From Burkholderiales bacterium (GTDB taxonomy: Bacteria; Pseudomonadota; Gammaproteobacteria; Burkholderiales; Burkholderiaceae_C), in NCBI GenBank assembly GCA_947464185.1, contig CANHVY010000041.1, positions 1-33,780 on the forward strand: a DNA stretch of 33,780 nt. Reading direction: 5' to 3'. Shown here one piece after another: positions 1 to 8,851 of the stretch. The notes under the pieces are model-generated. The model did no database searches. It was not told the DNA's origin and saw only the letters and a list, made by a program, of their open reading frames with translations. Position numbers and translations under genes: made by a program. Every line of letters begins with the position of its first letter. The first letter of the stretch is position 1.

Positions 1-1880
1 GCGCAGGCGATCAAGAGCGAGGAGTGGAACCAGCCGCGGTGCTGGTCGTGGCCTTCGAGGTACAGGTCGGCCTCGGGGCCGTCCATGTGGTGACCTGCAT
101 CCGCCCCGGCTGGGGCGCCATCGCTGGCGTGCGAGCCCTTGAGCACGTGCGAAAAGGTGGAGCCCGAGTCGAACCACACGTCCAGGATGTCCTGGCTCTT
201 GGTCCAGTGCGCGGCATCGTCGCCCAGCCAGGCAGGGTCGGCCGGATCGAGCTGGCTCCAGGCTTCGATGCCGCCGCGTTCCACCAGGTCCGCCGCGCGG
301 TCCATCAGCGCCAAAGTGTCGGGGTGCAGTTCGCCCGTCACCTTGTGCAGGAAGAAGGGCAGGGGCACGCCCCAGCTGCGCTGGCGGCTGATGCACCAGT
401 CGGGCCGGTTGGCGATCATGTCGCGCAGCCGGGCACGGCCGTTCTCGGGGTAGAAGCTCGTGGCGTCGATGGCCTCCAGCGCGGTCTGGCGCAGCGTCTT
501 CGCCGCCTTGTCCACGGTGAACACACCGGGGCCTTCGTCCATGCGTACGAACCACTGGGCCGCGGCGCGGTAGATCACCGGGCTCTTGTGGCGCCAGCAG
601 TGCGGGTAGCTGTGCTGCAGCTTGGCGGTGGCCATCAAACGGTCCGCCGCGCGCAGGGTCTCGATGATCTGCGGGTTGGCCTTCCAGATGTCCTGCCCGC
701 CGAACAGGGGCAGGGCTTCCTCGTAGCGCCCGTGGCCCTGCACGGGATTCAGGATCTGGTCGTGCTTCAAGCCGTGCGCGATGCAGGAGTTGAAGTCCTC
801 CACGCCGTAGGCCGGGGCCGAGTGCACGATGCCGGTGCCGTCCTCGGCGGTGGCGTAGTCGGCCAGGTACACCGGCGAAGTGCGGCGGTAGCCCTCGTGC
901 ACATGGGCCAGGGGGTGGTGGAAATGCAGGCCGCCCAGGGCTTCACCCAGCGTGGTGGCCAGCACCGTGCCCTGCAGGCCGTAGCGCTCCAGGCATTTCT
1001 CCACCAAGGCTGAGGCCAGGATCAGCAGGCCGCGCTCGGTCCGTACCAGCGCGTATTCCAGGCCCGGGTTCAGGTTCAGCGCCTGGTTGGCCGGCAGCGT
1101 CCAGGGGGTGGTGGTCCAGATCACGGCGTAGGCATCCTGCTCCATCGCGCTCAAGCCGAAGGCCTTCGCCACGGCAGCCCGGTCCTGCGCCAGGAAGGCC
1201 ACGTCCACCGTGGGCGAGGTCTTGTCCGCATACTCGATCTCGAACTCGGCCAGCGACGAGCCGCAGTCAAAGCACCAGTACACGGGCTTGCTGCCGCGGT
1301 AGACGAAGCCCCGCTCCATCAGGCGCTTGAGCACGCGCATCTCGCCGGCCTCGTTGCCCGGGTCCATGGTGCGGTAGGGGTGGGCCCAGTCGCCCAGCAC
1401 GCCCAGGCGCTGGAAGTCCTGCATCTGCTGCGCGATCTGCTCGGTGGCGAAGGCCCGGCTCCTGGCCTGCACCACGTCGCGCGGCAGGCCGCGGCCGTGC
1501 AGCTTCTCGATGGCGTTCTCGATGGGCAGGCCGTGGCAGTCCCAGCCCGGCACGTAGCGTGCGTCGTAGCCCGCCAGCTGGCGCGACTTGACGATCATGT
1601 CCTTGAGCACCTTGTTCAGCGCGTGGCCGATGTGCAGCTTGCCGTTGGCGTACGGTGGGCCGTCGTGCAGCACGAACAGCGGTGCGCCGTGGCGCGCCAC
1701 GCGCAGGCGCTGGTACAGGCCGCCTTCGTTCCACTCCTTCACCCAGCCCGGCTCGCGCTTGGGCAGGTCGCCGCGCATGGGGAAGGGCGTGTCGGGCAGG
1801 TTCAGGGTGGCGCGGTAGTCCGCCGTGGTCGCGGAGGGCGAGCCGGTCTCGGGCGTGCTCTGGGAAGAAGGGGTGCTCAT
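1..1880 (-). CDS. ileS: Isoleucyl-tRNA synthetase, N-terminal part (runs off the left edge)
   Basis: Class I aminoacyl-tRNA synthetase that charges tRNA-Ile in the cytoplasm. About 626 codons are present of a family length near 950; the C-terminus, including the KMSKS loop and the zinc/anticodon-binding region, lies outside the window. The reverse strand reads [13 protein letters not shown] from ATG at 1880. The class I signature [12 protein letters not shown] is at residues 75-86, followed by [10 protein letters not shown] and the CP1 editing-domain region ([12 protein letters not shown]). The last residues before the edge are [11 protein letters not shown], as expected for the family. The reading frame is intact. 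In many betaproteobacteria ileS directly follows ribF; here a divergent gene separates them. Shine-Dalgarno is weak (CCAGG just upstream). Confidence 0.97.
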   Translation of the reverse strand, partial: MSTPSSQSTPETGSPSATTADYRATLNLPDTPFPMRGDLPKREPGWVKEWNEGGLYQRLRVARHGAPLFVLHDGPPYANGKLHIGHALNKVLKDMIVKSRQLAGYDARYVPGWDCHGLPIENAIEKLHGRGLPRDVVQARSRAFATEQIAQQMQDFQRLGVLGDWAHPYRTMDPGNEAGEMRVLKRLMERGFVYRGSKPVYWCFDCGSSLAEFEIEYADKTSPTVDVAFLAQDRAAVAKAFGLSAMEQDAYAVIWTTTPWTLPANQALNLNPGLEYALVRTERGLLILASALVEKCLERYGLQGTVLATTLGEALGGLHFHHPLAHVHEGYRRTSPVYLADYATAEDGTGIVHSAPAYGVEDFNSCIAHGLKHDQILNPVQGHGRYEEALPLFGGQDIWKANPQIIETLRAADRLMATAKLQHSYPHCWRHKSPVIYRAAAQWFVRMDEGPGVFTVDKAAKTLRQTALEAIDATSFYPENGRARLRDMIANRPDWCISRQRSWGVPLPFFLHKVTGELHPDTLALMDRAADLVERGGIEAWSQLDPADPAWLGDDAAHWTKSQDILDVWFDSGSTFSHVLKGSHASDGAPAGADAGHHMDGPEADLYLEGHDQHRGWFHSSLLIAC

Positions 1881-2158
1881 GGCCTGGGGAGCGCCTGAAG
1901 ACGACGCTGGTCGCGGTGTACGGAAACTGCCCCCGCATCTGCAGGGCAGGTGGCGCGGTCTTGGGGCGCACAGCGCCCCAGGTGTCAGCCCCGAATTCGG
2001 TCGCGTGTGGTCTGACGCCGCGTGCGGGCGTGCAGGCCTGAGAAGAGGCAATTCGCGGGGGAGGGGCTCATGCGAACATTTTAGGCTGAGGGCCATTGTG
2101 CTGGGCAGCGATTGACGCGGTCAGAATTCCCCCGGGGAATCACTTGCGAAGGGATTGG
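1881..2158. other. Divergent intergenic region between ileS and the MipA-like gene
   Basis: This 278-bp stretch must hold the promoters for ileS (leftward) and the outer-membrane gene (rightward). A TTGACG hexamer at 2112-2117 could be a -35 box for the rightward gene, but no convincing -10 box sits 16-18 bp downstream. Nothing else is recognised. Confidence 0.4.
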
Positions 2159-2989
2159 ATGAGGCGCGCGAACCAGCATGCTGGCATTACGGGCTTGGCT
2201 GCCTTCCTGCTTTGGGCGGGGTGCGGGCCGAGCTGGGCACAGGCTGCAACGACGCCCACCCGCTTTGAGGGGGCCGTCGGATTCGCCCTGCGCCAGGGTC
2301 CGGCGTTTGCAGGGTCTTCCGAGTCTCGCTATGGGCTGACCCCCGCAGGCTTCCTGCGCTATGGCCGCATCACCTTGAATGGCTCCGGCGGCTTCACCAC
2401 CCGCGATGCTGACGAGGTGGAGCGCGGACTCGCGGCAGAGTTGGCGCGCCGGGGCACCCTGCGCTTGCGCCTGGGCTTGCGGATTGATGGCGGACGCAGC
2501 GCCTCCGACAGCCCGGAACTGGCGGGCACCGGCGACATTCGCCGCACGGTGCGCACCAGGTGGTCGGCTCGCTGGGACCCCAACCCGCAGTGGCGCGTGA
2601 CGGCGGGTGTCAGCGCAGACTTGCTGGGCCGCGGTGGTGGCTTTTTGGGTGATCTGGCGGCCACCCGCGTCTGGAACCTGGGGCCTGGTGAGAGCCTGGC
2701 GCTGAACGTCGGACTCGGCGCGGCAGGAAAGCGCTACACGCAGAACTGGTACGGTGTCACGTCAGCTCAGTCGCTTGCGTCGGGCTTGCCCGCCTTCGAG
2801 GCTTCGGCGGGTTTGCGTGACCTGCATGTGTCGGTGGGCTGGCGCACCGAGTTCCAGGCCTGGGGCCAGCCCTTCGGTGCGTCCCTGGGCGCGGGCTATA
2901 CCAGGATGCTTGGCTCTGCGGCCGACAGCCCCTTGACCCGCCGGCCGGGCTACGCCACCGCCTCCGGGGCCGTGGTCTGGCGCTTCTGA
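2159..2989 (+). CDS. MipA/OmpV-family outer-membrane protein
   Basis: Predicted outer-membrane beta-barrel of the MipA/OmpV family (MltA-interacting / scaffolding-type porins), 276 residues. The ATG at 2159 is chosen because it gives a clean signal peptide (MRR, a hydrophobic stretch, then SWAQA, with cleavage near residue 29) and has GAAGGG a few bases upstream; the frame is open further back but yields no signal. Family hallmarks are the YGVTSAQSLASGLPAF block near residue 200, LGSAADSPL near the end, and a C-terminal aromatic (VVWRF) typical of barrel insertion by BAM. Alternating hydrophobic strands run through the mature part. The gene is divergent from ileS and convergent with ribF, whose stop codon lies 15 bp away. 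The exact role (envelope scaffold or stress-induced barrel) cannot be read from sequence. Confidence 0.85.
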   Translation: MRRANQHAGITGLAAFLLWAGCGPSWAQAATTPTRFEGAVGFALRQGPAFAGSSESRYGLTPAGFLRYGRITLNGSGGFTTRDADEVERGLAAELARRGTLRLRLGLRIDGGRSASDSPELAGTGDIRRTVRTRWSARWDPNPQWRVTAGVSADLLGRGGGFLGDLAATRVWNLGPGESLALNVGLGAAGKRYTQNWYGVTSAQSLASGLPAFEASAGLRDLHVSVGWRTEFQAWGQPFGASLGAGYTRMLGSAADSPLTRRPGYATASGAVVWRF

Positions 2990-3004
2990 CGGCCGGGCTC
3001 GCCC

Positions 3005-3964
3005 TCAGCGGGCCGCAAACCAGGCCCGTGCATCCGCCACATCCTGCGCGATGCCCTGCTGCAAGGTCTCGAGCGATGCGTATCGGCGCTCATCGTGCAG
3101 CTTCTGGGCCAGTTCCACCCGCAGGCAGCGGCCATAGCCGCCCTCCAGGCCCAGCGTCTGCGGCCACTCCAGCGCATGGGTCTCCAGCAGCACGCGGCCG
3201 GCATCTTCCACCGTGGGGCGCACCCCCAGGCTGGCCACGCCCGGCAGGACGCCAGGGCCCAGGCCGTGGATGCGGGCCACGAAGATGCCCATGGCCGCCG
3301 GCCGGGGGTGGACGAAGCGCAGGTTCAGCGTGCGAAAGCCCAGCTCGCGCCCGAGCTTGCGGCCGTGGACGGCACGCCCGCTGATGGCGTAGGGCCGGCC
3401 CAGCAGCGCGGCCGCGCGGTCCATGTCTCCCTCGGCCAGCGCCTGCCGCACGGCCGAGCTCGACACGCGCAGGCCGTGCACCTCGAAACTCATCATGCGC
3501 GCCACGTCGAAGCCGAGTTCCCCGCCTGCGCGGTCCAGCAGGGCGTAGTCGCCGGCACGGCGGGCGCCGAAGCGGAAGTCGTCGCCCACCATGACCAGCC
3601 GGGCCCCCAGGCCCTGCACCAGGATGCGGGTGATGAAGTCCTGCGGCGGCAGGCCGGACAGGGCCTCGTCAAAGCGCAGCACCACCAGCCGGTCCACGCC
3701 GCACTCGGCGAGAGCCGACACCGTATCCCGCAAGGTCGAGATGCGCGTGGGCGCCGCCTCGGGCCGGCCGCTGCGCTGGGCGAAGAAGTCCCGCGGATGG
3801 GGTTCGAAGGTCACCACGCAGCAGGGCAGGCCGCGCTGGCGCGCCTCGTGCGTGAGCATGGCCAGCATGGCCTGGTGGCCGCGGTGCACACCGTCGAAGT
3901 TGCCGATGGTCAGCGCGCAGGCGGCGCGCGCATGGGGAGGCGGAAGACCGCGGAAGACCTGCAT
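3005..3964 (-). CDS. ribF: Bifunctional riboflavin kinase / FAD synthetase
   Basis: Converts riboflavin to FMN and then FAD. The ATG at 3964 gives 319 residues, the normal size; the upstream open frame overlaps rsuA and is not family-like. The N-terminal adenylyltransferase half shows GNFDGVHRGHQ at residues 21-31 (nucleotidyltransferase HxGH-type site) and DDFRFGARRAGD. The C-terminal riboflavin kinase half starts near residue 180 with GRPYAISGRAVHGRKLGRELGF, then RTLNL at the position of the usual PTxN motif, so Thr and Asn are kept and Pro is not. From memory this variant is common in Burkholderiales. It lies 7 bp after rsuA and is the last of five closely spaced minus-strand genes; its products FMN/FAD are the cofactor class used by the two acyl-CoA dehydrogenases at the head of that run. 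Confidence 0.96.
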   Translation of the reverse strand: MQVFRGLPPPHARAACALTIGNFDGVHRGHQAMLAMLTHEARQRGLPCCVVTFEPHPRDFFAQRSGRPEAAPTRISTLRDTVSALAECGVDRLVVLRFDEALSGLPPQDFITRILVQGLGARLVMVGDDFRFGARRAGDYALLDRAGGELGFDVARMMSFEVHGLRVSSSAVRQALAEGDMDRAAALLGRPYAISGRAVHGRKLGRELGFRTLNLRFVHPRPAAMGIFVARIHGLGPGVLPGVASLGVRPTVEDAGRVLLETHALEWPQTLGLEGGYGRCLRVELAQKLHDERRYASLETLQQGIAQDVADARAWFAAR

Positions 3965-3971
3965 CCCCGAA

Positions 3972-4670
3972 TTATCGCGAGGCGTACAACGCGGCAGGGT
4001 CCAGCCAGCACCATTGCCCTGGGGCCAGTTCAGGGGGCAATCGGTACGCGCCAATGGCGCTGCGGTGCAGGGCGTCCACCCGGTTGCCCACGGCGGCCAC
4101 CATGCGCTTGACCTGGTGGTAGCGGCCTTCGGTGAGCGTCATGCGCAAGCCATGCTCGCCCGCGGCCAGCGCTTCCAGGGCGGCCACGGGGGCCGGATCG
4201 TCGTCCAGCACCACGCCTGTGCGCAGGGCGGTCAACTGGCGCTCGTCCACCGGGTGGCGCGTCGTCGCTTCGTAGACCTTGGGCATGTGCTTCTTGGGTG
4301 AGGTCAGGCGGTGGATGAGGGTGCCGTCGTCCGTCAGCAGCAGCAGGCCGGTGGTGTCCTCGTCCAGCCGGCCCACGGGTTGCAGGCCGCGCGTGCGCAG
4401 CGGCGCAGGCAGCAGGCTCATCACGCTGGGGTGGTGGCGCGGCTTCATCGAGCATTCGTAGTGCGCGGGCTTGTGCAGCGCGACCAGCGCCTTCTCGCGG
4501 AAGGGCCACTCCCGGCCTTCCACGCTGAACACCAGGCCGTCGGTGCCGAAGTCCTCGTCCGGGTCATCGCACACCCGCCCGGCGACGGTCACCTGGCCGT
4601 CCAGCACCCGGCCCACGCACTCCCGGCGGGTGCCGAAACCCTGGCTGAAGAGGATGGCTGACAGACGCAT
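3972..4670 (-). CDS. rsuA: 16S rRNA pseudouridine-516 synthase family (RsuA)
   Basis: Member of the RsuA/RluB/RluE/RluF pseudouridine synthase family, 232 residues, the size of RsuA. An N-terminal S4-like RNA-binding segment (residues 1-50, MRLSAILFSQGFGTRREC) is followed by the catalytic domain. The motif GRLDEDTTGLLLLT begins at residue 100, with D103 as the catalytic aspartate. KVYEAT and the EGRYHQVKRM block near residue 190 match the family. RsuA modifies U516 of 16S rRNA; RsuA is favoured over RluB/E/F by length and the short tail, but this is inference. The ATG at 4670 lies 4 bp after the peptidase stop codon and the stop is 7 bp before ribF, so translation is probably coupled. Confidence 0.9.
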   Translation of the reverse strand: MRLSAILFSQGFGTRRECVGRVLDGQVTVAGRVCDDPDEDFGTDGLVFSVEGREWPFREKALVALHKPAHYECSMKPRHHPSVMSLLPAPLRTRGLQPVGRLDEDTTGLLLLTDDGTLIHRLTSPKKHMPKVYEATTRHPVDERQLTALRTGVVLDDDPAPVAALEALAAGEHGLRMTLTEGRYHQVKRMVAAVGNRVDALHRSAIGAYRLPPELAPGQWCWLDPAALYASR

Positions 4671-4674
4671 GAAC

Positions 4675-5718
4675 TCAGCGCGGGGGCGCTGTGGAGACCA
4701 GGTCCCGCAGGGCTGGCAGGCCGTACGCCGGCAGGCCTTCGGCCGCGCGCACGGCCCGGCGGATCGCCCGCGCCGTGAGCTCTGCCGCCACGACGCCCAG
4801 TCCGCTCAAGTCATCGACCCTGCCGGCGCGTGCCGTGGCCAGCGCGAAGAGGGTGTCGCCGTCGTGCGTGGTGATGGGGTCGATGGCGCGTGACAGGCCG
4901 TGGTGCGCCAGCGAGGCCAGCTTGTTGGCCTGTGCCTTGGTCAACGCGGCGTCAGTGGCCACCAGACCGATGGTGGTGGCGCTGCCTCGCATCAGCCGCT
5001 GCGGGCCCTCGCCGCGCAGCGTGGCGGCCGTGGTGCCCACCAGGTGTTGGCCTTCCTCGTCACGGGCTCCCGCCAGCACCTGTCCGTCCTCGCCCAGCAC
5101 ATCGCCCACGGCGTTCACCGCCACCAGCGCGGCCACCGTGAAGCCGCCCAGGCGCACCGACGCGGTGCCGATGCCCCCCTTCATCGCGCGGCGGATGCCG
5201 AAGAGCTTGCCCACGGCCGCGCCCGCGCCAGCGCCCACATTGCCTTCGGCCACCGGCCCCGTGGTGGCCGCCTCGCAGGCGGCCCGGCCGGCCTCGGCGT
5301 CGGGACGGATGCGGTGGTCGCCCACCCACAGGTCGAACAACACGGCACTGGGCACCAAGGGCACCTTGGCGGGGCCCACCTGCAGGCCATGGCCCCGTTC
5401 CTCCAGCCACTCCACCACCCCCGTGGCTGCCGCCAGGCCGAAGGCACTGCCGCCTGTCAGCAGCACCGCGTGCACATGCTCCACGGTGTTCTCGGACCTC
5501 AGCAGGTCGGTCTCGCGCGTACCGGGCGCCCCCCCTCGCACATCCACACCGCACACTGCACCTTCTTCACACAGCACGACGGTGCAGCCCGTGGGGCGGC
5601 GCGGGTCGGTGTAGTGCCCGACCTTCAGGCCGGGCACATCGGTGAGACCGCCCGCCTTCAGGCCCGCCACATCGGTGAGGCTGCCCCCCGCGCGGGCGCC
5701 ATGATCAGGCGAAGACAC
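4675..5718 (-). CDS. P1-family peptidase (DmpA / L-aminopeptidase-D-esterase / NylC-like)
   Basis: Self-processing N-terminal-nucleophile hydrolase of MEROPS family P1, 347 residues. The first part contains LTDVPGLKVGHYTD, VDVRGGAPGTRETDLL, LTGGSAFGLAAATGVVEWLEE and GNVGAGAGAAVGK, all typical. ATTIGLVATDA near residue 260 corresponds to the autocleavage region; the first Thr is the likely nucleophile by analogy with NylC, where Asn usually precedes it, whereas Ala is present here. Substrate could be short peptides or omega-amino oligomers and cannot be decided. Translation starts at GTG 5718, supported by AGGA eight bases upstream, and overlaps the stop of the upstream dehydrogenase by 14 bp. 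The N-terminus carries a tandem duplication of 11 codons (see repeat at 5614-5679). Confidence 0.88.
   Translation of the reverse strand: MSSPDHGARAGGSLTDVAGLKAGGLTDVPGLKVGHYTDPRRPTGCTVVLCEEGAVCGVDVRGGAPGTRETDLLRSENTVEHVHAVLLTGGSAFGLAAATGVVEWLEERGHGLQVGPAKVPLVPSAVLFDLWVGDHRIRPDAEAGRAACEAATTGPVAEGNVGAGAGAAVGKLFGIRRAMKGGIGTASVRLGGFTVAALVAVNAVGDVLGEDGQVLAGARDEEGQHLVGTTAATLRGEGPQRLMRGSATTIGLVATDAALTKAQANKLASLAHHGLSRAIDPITTHDGDTLFALATARAGRVDDLSGLGVVAAELTARAIRRAVRAAEGLPAYGLPALRDLVSTAPPR
5614..5679 (-). repeat. Two-copy 33-bp in-frame tandem duplication
   Basis: Two adjacent 33-bp units (5647-5679 and 5614-5646 in reading order) encode LTDVAGLKAGG and LTDVPGLKVGH at the start of the P1 peptidase. 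The second copy matches the family consensus start; the first is an imperfect extra copy. Confidence 0.85.
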
Positions 5719-6838
5719 CGGCCGTGTCCTGCATGCGGCAGCTCACCTCGCCCAGGTGGTGCAGGGTGTCGCCCCAGGTCATCTCCAGCAGGGTCAGGCG
5801 CTTGAAGTAATGGCTGGCGATGTATTCATCGGTCACGCCGATGCCGCCATGCAGCTGGATGCATTCCTGCCCCACGTGCCGCATGCTGCGGCCGAGTTGC
5901 ACCTTGGCCTGGGACAGGGCGCGACGCCGCGCCGGTGCCGGCTCGCCCAGCTTCATGCTGGCGAAGTAGCTCATGGAGCGGCCCAGTTCCAGCTGCATCT
6001 TCACGTCGGCCATGCGATGACGCAGCGCCTGGAAGCTGGCAATCGGCACGCCGAACTGCTTGCGCGTGTTCATGTACTCGGCGGTGAGGGCCACCAGGCG
6101 CTCCATCAGGCCGGTACCTTCAGCGCAGGCGGCCGCCAGGCCCACGTCGGCCGCCAGGGAAACCGTCTCGTAACCCTCGGTGCAGATGAGCGTGGCCGGC
6201 GCTGCCGCCAGCGTGAGCTCGGCGGCGCGGCCGCCGTCCTGCGTGGGGTAGCCGCGCACGTTCACACCTGCGCCGCCGCGTTCCACCAGGAACAGGCCGA
6301 TGCCGGCCGTGTCGTCATCGGCGCCGGACAGACGTGCCGGCACGATGAAGGCATCGGCTTCGTCGCCAGCGGGCACCACGCTCTTGGCGCCGCTCAGCAC
6401 GTGGCCTGCGCCCGTGACCGTGGCACGGGTGGTGACGTGGTGCAGGCGGTAGCGCGCCGCCCGTTCCTGGTGGGCCAGCACCACCAGGGCTTCGCCGGCC
6501 GCGATGCGCGGCAGCCACTGCGCCTGCACGGCCTGCGGGGCAGCGGCCAGCAGATGAGGGGTCACCAGCGCGGCGGCGGCGTAGGGGGCATGCACCAGGC
6601 CGCGGCCCAGTTCCTCCATCACCACCATGGCCTCCACGGCGCCAAAGCCCATGCCGCCGTGGGCCTCGGGCACGGCCAGGCCCATCAGGCCCAGCTCCGC
6701 CAGTTCGTTCAGCACCTCGCGCGAGGCGCCGCCCGCCTTGGCCAGTGCGTGCCGGCGCTCGAAGCCGAAGCCCTTGTCGACCCAGCGGGCCACGGCATCG
6801 CGCAGCGAGGCTTGGTCGTCTGAAAACTCGAAGTCCAT
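5705..6838 (-). CDS. Acyl-CoA dehydrogenase, PimD-like (small subunit type)
   Basis: FAD-dependent acyl-CoA dehydrogenase fold, 377 residues. MDFEFSDDQASLRDAVARW is the typical N-terminal helical start. The middle beta domain is present (SGAKSVVPAGDEADAFIV), and the C-terminal helical domain carries MNTRKQFGVPIASFQALRH and LHGGIGVTDEYIASHYFKRL. It resembles the small subunit of pimeloyl-CoA dehydrogenase (PimD) and sits 10 bp downstream of a PimC-like partner, the order seen in pim loci. It probably introduces a 2,3 double bond in a dicarboxylyl- or medium-chain acyl-CoA as a heteromer with its neighbour; substrate is inferred. A strong GAGGAGA Shine-Dalgarno precedes ATG 6838. Confidence 0.9.
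   Translation of the reverse strand: MDFEFSDDQASLRDAVARWVDKGFGFERRHALAKAGGASREVLNELAELGLMGLAVPEAHGGMGFGAVEAMVVMEELGRGLVHAPYAAAALVTPHLLAAAPQAVQAQWLPRIAAGEALVVLAHQERAARYRLHHVTTRATVTGAGHVLSGAKSVVPAGDEADAFIVPARLSGADDDTAGIGLFLVERGGAGVNVRGYPTQDGGRAAELTLAAAPATLICTEGYETVSLAADVGLAAACAEGTGLMERLVALTAEYMNTRKQFGVPIASFQALRHRMADVKMQLELGRSMSYFASMKLGEPAPARRRALSQAKVQLGRSMRHVGQECIQLHGGIGVTDEYIASHYFKRLTLLEMTWGDTLHHLGEVSCRMQDTAGVFA
5727..5730 (-). promoter_or_regulatory. Ribosome binding site AGGA deciding the GTG start of the P1 peptidase
   Basis: On the minus strand AGGA lies eight bases upstream of GTG 5718-5716. No ATG in frame is nearby, so this site supports the GTG start inside the end of the dehydrogenase gene. 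Confidence 0.55.
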
Positions 6839-6848
6839 CGTCGTCTCC

Positions 6849-8048
6849 TCAGCCCAGCACCGTCTGCGCGACGATGTTGCGTTGCACCTCGTTGGACCCG
6901 CCGTAGATGGAGGTCTTGCGGTAGTTGAAGTAGGTGCCGGCCAGCGGCGCGGCCTGCGCCACTTCGCCGGGCCACAGGGCAGTCAGGGCCTGATCGCCCT
7001 GCCAGCCGGCTTCCATGGCCTCACGCACCAGCGGCACGCTGGCCGGCCCGGCGGCCAGCAGCATGAGCTCGGTGTAGCGCTGCTGGATCTCGCTGCCGCG
7101 GATCTTCAGCAGGCCGGCCACGTCCAGGCTCTGCTTGCCGGTCTTTTCGGCCGACAGTACGCGCAGCACCATCATCTCCAGCGCCACGATGTCCACTTCC
7201 AGCAGGGCGATCTGGTCGCGGAATCGCGCGTCCTCCCACACGCCTTCGGCCTTGGCGATGCGCTTCAGGCGCTCCAGTTCGCGCTTGGCGCGGTTCACAT
7301 CGGCAATGTTGGTGCGCTCGTGGCTGAGCAGGTGCTTGGCGTAGGTCCAGCCCTTGTTCTCCTCGCCGATCAGGTTCTCTGCGGGCACCTCGACGTTGTC
7401 GAACCAGACCTCGTTGACCTCGGGCTCGCCGTCCAGCAGCACGATGGGGCGCACGGTGATGCCGGGGCTCTTCATGTCGATGAGCAGGAAGCTGATGCCG
7501 GTCTGCGGCTTGCCCTCGTTGCTGGTGCGCACCAGGCAGAAGATCCACTCGCCGTACTGCCCGAGCGTGGTCCAGGTCTTCTGGCCGTTGACGATGTAGA
7601 CCTTGCCGCGGCGTTCCGCGCGGGTCTTCAGCGAGGCCAGGTCCGAACCCGAACCCGGCTCGCTGTAGCCCTGGCTCCACCAGACCTCGCCGCTGGCGAT
7701 GCCGGGCAGGAAGCGCTGCTGCTGCTCGCGATTGCCAAACGCCATGATGACCGGGGCCACCATCACCGGGCCGAACGGCACCACGCGGGGCGCACCGGCC
7801 AGGGCGCACTCTTCCTCGAACAGATGCCGCTGCACTGCGTTCCAGCCCGGGCCGCCGAATTCCGCCGGCCAGTTCCAGCCCAGCCAGCCCTTGGCGCCCA
7901 GGATCTTCGCCCAGCGCTGCAGGTCGTCGCGGCTCAGGTGCAGCGCGTGGTGCACTTTGTGCGAGATGTCCTGGGGCAGGTGCTCGGCCACCCACTGGCG
8001 GATGTGGGCGCGAAACGCCAGTTCCTCGGCCGTGAAGTTCAGGTCCAT
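6849..8048 (-). CDS. Acyl-CoA dehydrogenase, PimC-like (large subunit type)
   Basis: FAD-dependent acyl-CoA dehydrogenase, 399 residues, full length. It starts MDLNFTAEELAFRAHIRQWV after AGGAGA about nine bases upstream of ATG 8048. Signatures are WWSQGYSEPGSGSDLASLKT (first family signature, FAD contact), VNGQKTWTTLGQYGEWIF in the beta domain, and RKTSIYGGSNEVQRNIVAQ at the C-terminus. It resembles the large subunit of pimeloyl-CoA dehydrogenase and other ACADs acting on long or branched acyl-CoA in Burkholderiales. It is the first gene of the five-gene minus-strand run ending in ribF. The 170 bp upstream (8049-8218) separate it from the yajQ stop and probably contain its promoter. Confidence 0.92.
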   Translation of the reverse strand: MDLNFTAEELAFRAHIRQWVAEHLPQDISHKVHHALHLSRDDLQRWAKILGAKGWLGWNWPAEFGGPGWNAVQRHLFEEECALAGAPRVVPFGPVMVAPVIMAFGNREQQQRFLPGIASGEVWWSQGYSEPGSGSDLASLKTRAERRGKVYIVNGQKTWTTLGQYGEWIFCLVRTSNEGKPQTGISFLLIDMKSPGITVRPIVLLDGEPEVNEVWFDNVEVPAENLIGEENKGWTYAKHLLSHERTNIADVNRAKRELERLKRIAKAEGVWEDARFRDQIALLEVDIVALEMMVLRVLSAEKTGKQSLDVAGLLKIRGSEIQQRYTELMLLAAGPASVPLVREAMEAGWQGDQALTALWPGEVAQAAPLAGTYFNYRKTSIYGGSNEVQRNIVAQTVLG

Positions 8049-8218
8049 TGGGGCTTTCTCCTGTGTCTGGGCGGTGGGCGACTGGCAGAGGCAGGGCTGC
8101 CATGACCAGCGATCCGCGGGGGCCGTGTTTTTAGCACGACCGTTCGAAAACGCCGCCGCCTCCTGCGCGAAGGCCCCCGCTTTGCCTGGCCGCGAGTGTG
8201 CGGCGGGTGGTCGCGGCC

Positions 8219-8719
8219 TCAGTCCCGGAAATTGGTGAACGACAGCGGCAGGTCGGTCACGCCGGCCTTGAGGTGGCGGATCGCTGCCTGCAAGTCGTCG
8301 CGCTTGCCGCCGCTGACGCGCACCACGTCGCCCTGGATCTGCGCCTGCACCTTGAGCTTGCTCTGCTTGATCAGGCCCTGGATCTTCTTGGCGTTGTCGC
8401 TGTCGATACCGGTGCGCACGGCCACCGGTTGGCGCACCTTGTCACCACCGATCTTCTCGATCTTGCTGCTCAGGTCCAGGAAGCGGATGTCCACGCCGCG
8501 CTTGGTGAGCTTGGCCAGCAGCACGTCACGCACCTGGCCGATCTGGAAGTCGCTGTCGCCGTAGAGCATCAGTTCGCGCGAGGCCCCCTTTTCCGTGAGT
8601 TCCACCTTGGCGCTGGAGCCCTTGAAGTCGAAACGGGTGCCGATCTCCTTGCCGGTCTGGTCCACGGCATTCTTCAATTCCACCAGATTGGGTTCGAGGA
8701 CGGCGTCGAAGCTCGGCAT
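8219..8719 (-). CDS. yajQ: YajQ-family nucleotide-binding protein
   Basis: Small cytoplasmic protein of the YajQ/UPF0234 family, 166 residues, the family's usual length. It reads [21 protein letters not shown] from ATG 8719, then [54 protein letters not shown] and [15 protein letters not shown], ending [10 protein letters not shown]. These are near-invariant family blocks. Members bind nucleotides, and in Xanthomonas a homologue binds cyclic di-GMP and affects virulence gene expression; whether this one does is not visible. The frame remains open far upstream across murB, but start, RBS (AAGAGAG) and family alignment fix 8719. Divergent from murB. Confidence 0.95.
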   Translation of the reverse strand: MPSFDAVLEPNLVELKNAVDQTGKEIGTRFDFKGSSAKVELTEKGASRELMLYGDSDFQIGQVRDVLLAKLTKRGVDIRFLDLSSKIEKIGGDKVRQPVAVRTGIDSDNAKKIQGLIKQSKLKVQAQIQGDVVRVSGGKRDDLQAAIRHLKAGVTDLPLSFTNFRD

Positions 8720-8851
8720 GTCGGTTCTCTCTTGGCGTGGCACAGGTCCGGCCACTGAAAAGTACGGGCCGGCAGGGTAAAGCAGGGGAAAATTCTGCGC
8801 GATGTCTCGACCCTGTGGAATCCCCTTCAACCCGACCGACCTCGCCCGCCC

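Noticed and set aside
24..1013. Plus-strand open frame of 329 codons at the left edge
   Set aside because: It is antisense to ileS, whose minus-strand frame shows unambiguous synthetase motifs.
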